8,512 bases of DNA from Bacteroidota bacterium (lineage in GTDB: Bacteria; Bacteroidota; Bacteroidia; Bacteroidales; UBA1402), in the NCBI GenBank assembly GCA_030706285.1, contig JAUZOU010000116.1, positions 1-8,512 on the forward strand. Direction: 5' to 3'. Each line of letters starts with the position of its first letter. The first letter of the stretch is position 1. Position numbers and translations under genes: made by a program. Shown piece by piece: positions 6,065 through 8,512 of this stretch. The notes under the pieces were generated by a model. That model ran no database searches. It was given only the letters and a program-made list of their open reading frames with translations, and had not been told where the DNA came from.

Positions 6065-7597
6065 CTAATCGTCTTGAGATTGATAATCATGATAGTTTTC
6101 AATAGTTGGCAGCTGTTTGCCCAGTAGCTTCCGGAACAGCCATTTCGGGTTCAGCCAGGTCTTGATGAACATGGCGTAAGCGTCGGAGTTCATGATCGCT
6201 GAATCGTTAGCCGATTTATAGGTGAGGAACAGGCCGAGCGGCAACAAGGCTGCAGAACTTAACCATCCACCCAATACCGGATTCCAGACACCGTCTCTGG
6301 CAAATTTGTAACCAGTAATGTCAACCATATAATAGAAAATGAACAGAAATACGGAAACAACGGCCGGCATACCTAGACCACCCTTACGGATAATGGCACC
6401 AAGTGGGGCCCCGATGAAAAAGAAAATCAAACAGGCAAACGACAACGTAAACTTCCGATGGAACTCAATGCTGCTTCGCCGGTATTCATACGTTTCGTTG
6501 GCATAGGCGATTTGCCTGTATTCCAGGTCGGATCTGATTTCATTGACCCTTCTTTTGGCCCGTTCCGCAGTTTGCAACCTGGTATCTCTGTTTTCTGATT
6601 TCAGCAAACTGTCGACATTCGGATAAAACGGTTTGACGGAAGAAACTTGCGGGATCGAAGACAAATCAGCCAGCTTGTGCCCTCGTTCCATGTTACGGCC
6701 AAGGTATTTGGTCATGACGTATTCTTCCTGCGTTTTACGGTCAAGGCTGTCTAGCATGCCGCCCAGCGAATCGATGATCACTCTCAGATGCTTGGTGTCT
6801 TTGCTGAACGAGAGGCCTGAAATGGCCGCTTCATTGACCCGGTTGAAATTGGCATCAAAGTCGAGCACCATTTCTTTTTTCCGGAATGTTTCCCTTCGAT
6901 ACGGAATGCCTGCCGATACGGATTGCTGATTGGCAAAATTGCTGAATCCTTCTCCATTGTACAGTGTAAAGACGAGGTATTTCTTATCTTGGGTAAACCG
7001 GAGTTTGCCATATTTTGCCAACGTTACAGCGGTGTTGTCATACCCTTGTGAAAAATCATAGATCATCAGATCTTCCATCAGGTTTTTTTCGAGGTTTTTT
7101 TTCTTGACATAAATGGTCACACCATTGATTTCTGAATCGAAGGCACCTTCGGGTATTGAAAGTTCAGGGGATTTCTGTTTAAAAGAGATCAGGAGCGATG
7201 TCAGTTTGACTTGAACATCCGGCATGACCTTGTCCTGAAAATAAAAAGCTCCGACGCAGATGAATACCATCAGCACAATTAATGGCTTCATGATGTTGAA
7301 CAGCGAGATGCCGGCCGCCTTCATCGAAAGCAATTCCAGCTTTTCACCAAAGTTTCCGAAAGTCATCAATGAAGCAAGGAGGACAGCCAGCGGCAAAGAC
7401 ATGGGGACGAGGGATAGTGCTGCATACCAGTAGAACTCGCCAAAAACGCTTAGCTCAATACCTTTACCGACAAGTTGATCGATGTGTCTCCACAACAACT
7501 GCATAACGAGTATGAAGTTGCTGATCATGAAGGTCATGAAGAAAACGGGGAGGAAACTCTCCAGGACAAATGTATGAAGCCTTTTGACGCGAAACAT
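6065..7597 (-). CDS. LptF/LptG family permease (YjgP/YjgQ), long Bacteroidota form
   Basis: This is an inner-membrane subunit of the LptB2FG transporter, which extracts lipopolysaccharide and passes it to the periplasmic bridge. The 510 residues show the family layout. Three membrane helices lie at about 14-36, 56-80 and 100-120, including the N-terminal SLVPMSLPLAVLLASLMTFGNFGEKLELLSMKAAG-type coupling region at about 62-96. Then comes a periplasmic beta-rich domain (about 121-260), and three further helices at about 383-403, 409-428 and 441-460. E. coli LptF and LptG are about 360 residues. The excess is a charged, mostly helical segment at about 265-380 before helix 4 and a 50-residue cytoplasmic tail. 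Long forms are usual in Bacteroidota. I cannot decide between LptF and LptG. It is the first gene of the operon with ribBA (2-bp gap) and has a candidate -7 element just upstream. Confidence 0.92.
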   Translation of the reverse strand: MFRVKRLHTFVLESFLPVFFMTFMISNFILVMQLLWRHIDQLVGKGIELSVFGEFYWYAALSLVPMSLPLAVLLASLMTFGNFGEKLELLSMKAAGISLFNIMKPLIVLMVFICVGAFYFQDKVMPDVQVKLTSLLISFKQKSPELSIPEGAFDSEINGVTIYVKKKNLEKNLMEDLMIYDFSQGYDNTAVTLAKYGKLRFTQDKKYLVFTLYNGEGFSNFANQQSVSAGIPYRRETFRKKEMVLDFDANFNRVNEAAISGLSFSKDTKHLRVIIDSLGGMLDSLDRKTQEEYVMTKYLGRNMERGHKLADLSSIPQVSSVKPFYPNVDSLLKSENRDTRLQTAERAKRRVNEIRSDLEYRQIAYANETYEYRRSSIEFHRKFTLSFACLIFFFIGAPLGAIIRKGGLGMPAVVSVFLFIFYYMVDITGYKFARDGVWNPVLGGWLSSAALLPLGLFLTYKSANDSAIMNSDAYAMFIKTWLNPKWLFRKLLGKQLPTIENYHDYQSQDD

Positions 7598-7617
7598 GGA
7601 TACTACTTTTGAACCGG

Positions 7618-7625
7618 CAAAATTA
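7618..7625 (-). promoter_or_regulatory. Candidate -7 promoter element for the LptF/LptG-ribBA-GH43 operon
   Basis: Read on the minus strand this is TAATTTTG, a full match to TAnnTTTG, 20 bases before the permease ATG. The -33 region lacks TTTG, but the spacer is T-rich. It lies in the 66-bp gap after the START-like gene, so the operon probably has its own start in addition to any readthrough. Confidence 0.45.
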
Positions 7626-7663
7626 GTCTAAAAAACCTAAAAACTCATGGTCGTTAGCTTTTT

Positions 7664-8044
7664 TTACATGCCTGTCCGCCTCATAAGCACCTCTATTTGT
7701 GAATTCCAAAGCTCAATGCTGCTGTTACGGTCTGAAGATTCGGCAAAATCGGTCACTCGTAAAACAATACCGCCTGTTATTTCCGACGTGTCTATGCTTA
7801 GTTCAAAATAGTAAATATCCGGATCATCACACCAATGATACCTGACTGAAACCCCATGATTAATAGAAATCCGTTCTGCTTCTTGTTTGCTGTCTCCCCA
7901 TTGAAAGGTCAGAATATCCTCTTTTTCTTCCACATTGTCTGCAAACCATTCCGATAAACCGGAAGCTGTACTGATCAGTTTCCACAAGATGGCAGCAGAG
8001 CTATTGTTCAACACGTATTCGATCTGAAATAGTTCTCTGGTCAT
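7664..8044 (-). CDS. START-like (SRPBCC superfamily) domain protein
   Basis: I chose the ATG at 8042-8044 (126 residues). A longer frame could begin at a TTG six codons upstream (8060-8062). The shorter form starts MTRELFQIEY, which fits the usual beginning of this Bacteroidota family, with beta-strand 1 almost at the N-terminus. The pattern (F)xxEYxLNNSSAAILWKLIST then SGLSEWFADNV is typical of AHSA1/START-like helix-grip folds. It is followed by TFQWGDSKQEAE, VRYHWCDD and YYFELSID strands, a VTDFAE segment and a C-terminal helix with LWNSQIEVLMR. Such folds enclose a hydrophobic cavity, but no ligand or role is known to me for this short family, and nothing in the sequence shows catalysis. 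It is probably cytoplasmic, with no signal peptide. It precedes the LptF/LptG operon by 66 bp on the same strand and is divergent from the tRNA. A neighbourhood-based link to envelope biogenesis is only a guess. Confidence 0.85.
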   Translation of the reverse strand: MTRELFQIEYVLNNSSAAILWKLISTASGLSEWFADNVEEKEDILTFQWGDSKQEAERISINHGVSVRYHWCDDPDIYYFELSIDTSEITGGIVLRVTDFAESSDRNSSIELWNSQIEVLMRRTGM

Positions 8045-8151
8045 GACTTGATTTTTGCCCAAAATACGGCAAATATTTCAAATTATCTGTATGTTGTCTC
8101 TTGTTTTTTTATAAGGGCTGATGCTTTTTTGCAAAAAAACGGCTGCCCTGG

Positions 8152-8182
8152 TTTGTGCATATGCCGAAAAATAGTATCTTTG
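8152..8182 (+). promoter_or_regulatory. Bacteroidota-type promoter of the tRNA gene
   Basis: TTTG (8152-8155), a 19-base spacer and TATCTTTG (8175-8182) form a full match to the Bacteroidota consensus TTTG-N19-21-TAnnTTTG. Transcription would begin near 8189, about ten bases before the tRNA. It is the strongest promoter match in the window. Confidence 0.85.
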
Positions 8183-8199
8183 TCGCGCTTTTTGAAAAT

Positions 8200-8273
8200 G
8201 GCGAGATAGCTCAGCTGGTTAGAGCGCATGATTCATAATCATGAGGTCCTGGGTTCAATCCCCAGCCTCGCTA
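8200..8273 (+). tRNA. tRNA-Met (anticodon CAT), elongator type
   Basis: This is a 74-nt cloverleaf. The acceptor GGCGAGA (8200-8206) pairs with CCTCGCT (8266-8272) with a G-T first pair and an A-C mismatch at the seventh. The D stem is GCTC/GAGC. The anticodon stem CATGA/TCATG carries loop TTCATAA with anticodon CAT at 8234-8236. The T stem CTGGG/CCCAG has loop TTCAATC, and the discriminator base is A8273. The CCA end is not encoded, since CGT follows. The anticodon stem lacks the three G-C pairs of initiator tRNA, so this is elongator Met or, less likely, the isoleucine tRNA whose CAT anticodon is modified to lysidine; the sequence alone does not fully separate these. It has its own promoter and terminator and is divergent from the START-like gene. 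Confidence 0.95.
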
Positions 8274-8279
8274 CGTTAG

Positions 8280-8318
8280 ACCCCTTTCAGTCTTTTGACT
8301 GGTAGGGGTTTGCTTTTG
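8280..8318 (+). terminator. Rho-independent terminator of the tRNA
   Basis: ACCCCTTTCAGTC (8280-8292) pairs with GACTGGTAGGGGT (8297-8309), with one T-T mismatch and one G-T pair, around a TTTT loop. It is followed by TTGCTTTTGT. It begins 7 bases after the tRNA 3' end. Confidence 0.85.
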
Positions 8319-8394
8319 TACTATGGGAAAGGTGTTGATCAGGCAGTTGCTTTAAGTCGCCGTTCCGCTAGCCCGGACATGCTACTTGCTCCGA

Positions 8395-8496
8395 TTCGAA
8401 AAACTAAAAACCGGGTATCGTTCGGCTGAATTTTCGAAGCGTCGCTTCGCTCCTCGGAAGACGAAAATTCCGGGCGCCTCTCTCCCCCCCGGTTTT
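8395..8496. repeat. Nested inverted repeats, possible long hairpin, unidentified
   Basis: Several perfect arms are nested. The outer arms are AAAACCGGG (8407-8415) with CCCGGTTTT (8488-8496). The inner arms are GAATTTTCG (8428-8436) with CGAAAATTC (8462-8470). A central 15-nt hairpin, CGAAGCG-T-CGCTTCG, spans 8435-8449. TTCGAAAA at 8395-8402 is also the reverse complement of TTTTCGAA at 8431-8438. Seven C residues (8484-8490) run into the right outer arm. Read on the minus strand, the structure is followed by TTTTTAGTTTTT, as in a terminator for a gene entering from beyond the right edge. I see no open reading frame from 8319 to the window end, and no match to a repeat family I know. Confidence 0.6.
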
Positions 8497-8512
8497 CTTA
8501 ACGTTTTTCATC

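Noticed and set aside
8125..8138. Palindrome TTTTTTGCAAAAAA upstream of the tRNA
   Set aside because: A homopolymer-based symmetry of this kind is expected in A/T-rich promoter regions, and it has no GC stem to act as a terminator.
8323..8355. A ten-codon ATG frame (MGKVLIRQLL) after the tRNA terminator
   Set aside because: It is too short and has no ribosome binding site or promoter; nothing separates it from chance.
8200..8512. Integration site of a mobile element at the tRNA 3' end
   Set aside because: No repeat of the tRNA 3' end is present in the remaining 239 bp and no integrase is visible, so an att site cannot be supported from this window.

Overview
This window most likely comes from a Bacteroidota chromosome, probably order Bacteroidales. 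The protein set is typical of that group: a long LptF/LptG permease followed by RibBA, a small START-like protein, and a Bt3655-type GH43 enzyme. There are no strong Shine-Dalgarno sequences. Several upstream regions carry the Bacteroidota -7 promoter element TAnnTTTG, and the tRNA has a full TTTG-N19-TAnnTTTG promoter. The tRNA does not encode its CCA end. I cannot fix the genus.

Layout, left to right. (1) 1-1139, minus strand: stand-alone glutamate formimidoyltransferase (ftcD), then, after a 6-bp gap, an ion-transporter-superfamily permease that runs off the window edge. (2) 1140-1523: a 384-bp divergent intergenic region with a candidate promoter for each side and two inverted repeats. 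(3) 1524-2480, plus strand: a membrane-anchored patatin-like lipase, ending at a strong, probably bidirectional hairpin terminator shared with the convergent aminotransferase. (4) 2543-3736, minus strand: a class I (1-gamma type) aspartate aminotransferase with its own candidate promoter. (5) 3830-7597, minus strand: a compact operon transcribed LptF/LptG permease -> ribBA -> secreted GH43 glycosidase, with gaps of 2 and 16 bp. (6) 7664-8044, minus strand: START-like domain protein. (7) 8200-8273, plus strand: tRNA with anticodon CAT, with a near-consensus promoter and a hairpin terminator. (8) 8319-8512: no gene visible; the end holds a nested set of inverted repeats that I do not recognise.

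The content is mainly housekeeping: one-carbon/histidine catabolism, amino-acid transamination, riboflavin synthesis and lipopolysaccharide export, plus a lipase and a polysaccharide-degrading accessory gene. I found no convincing new multi-gene system, mobile element or CRISPR array. The points most worth a second look are the structured repeat at the right edge beside the tRNA, the GH43 gene placed directly behind ribBA, the pairing of ftcD with a permease, and the hairpin-rich leader of the patatin gene.
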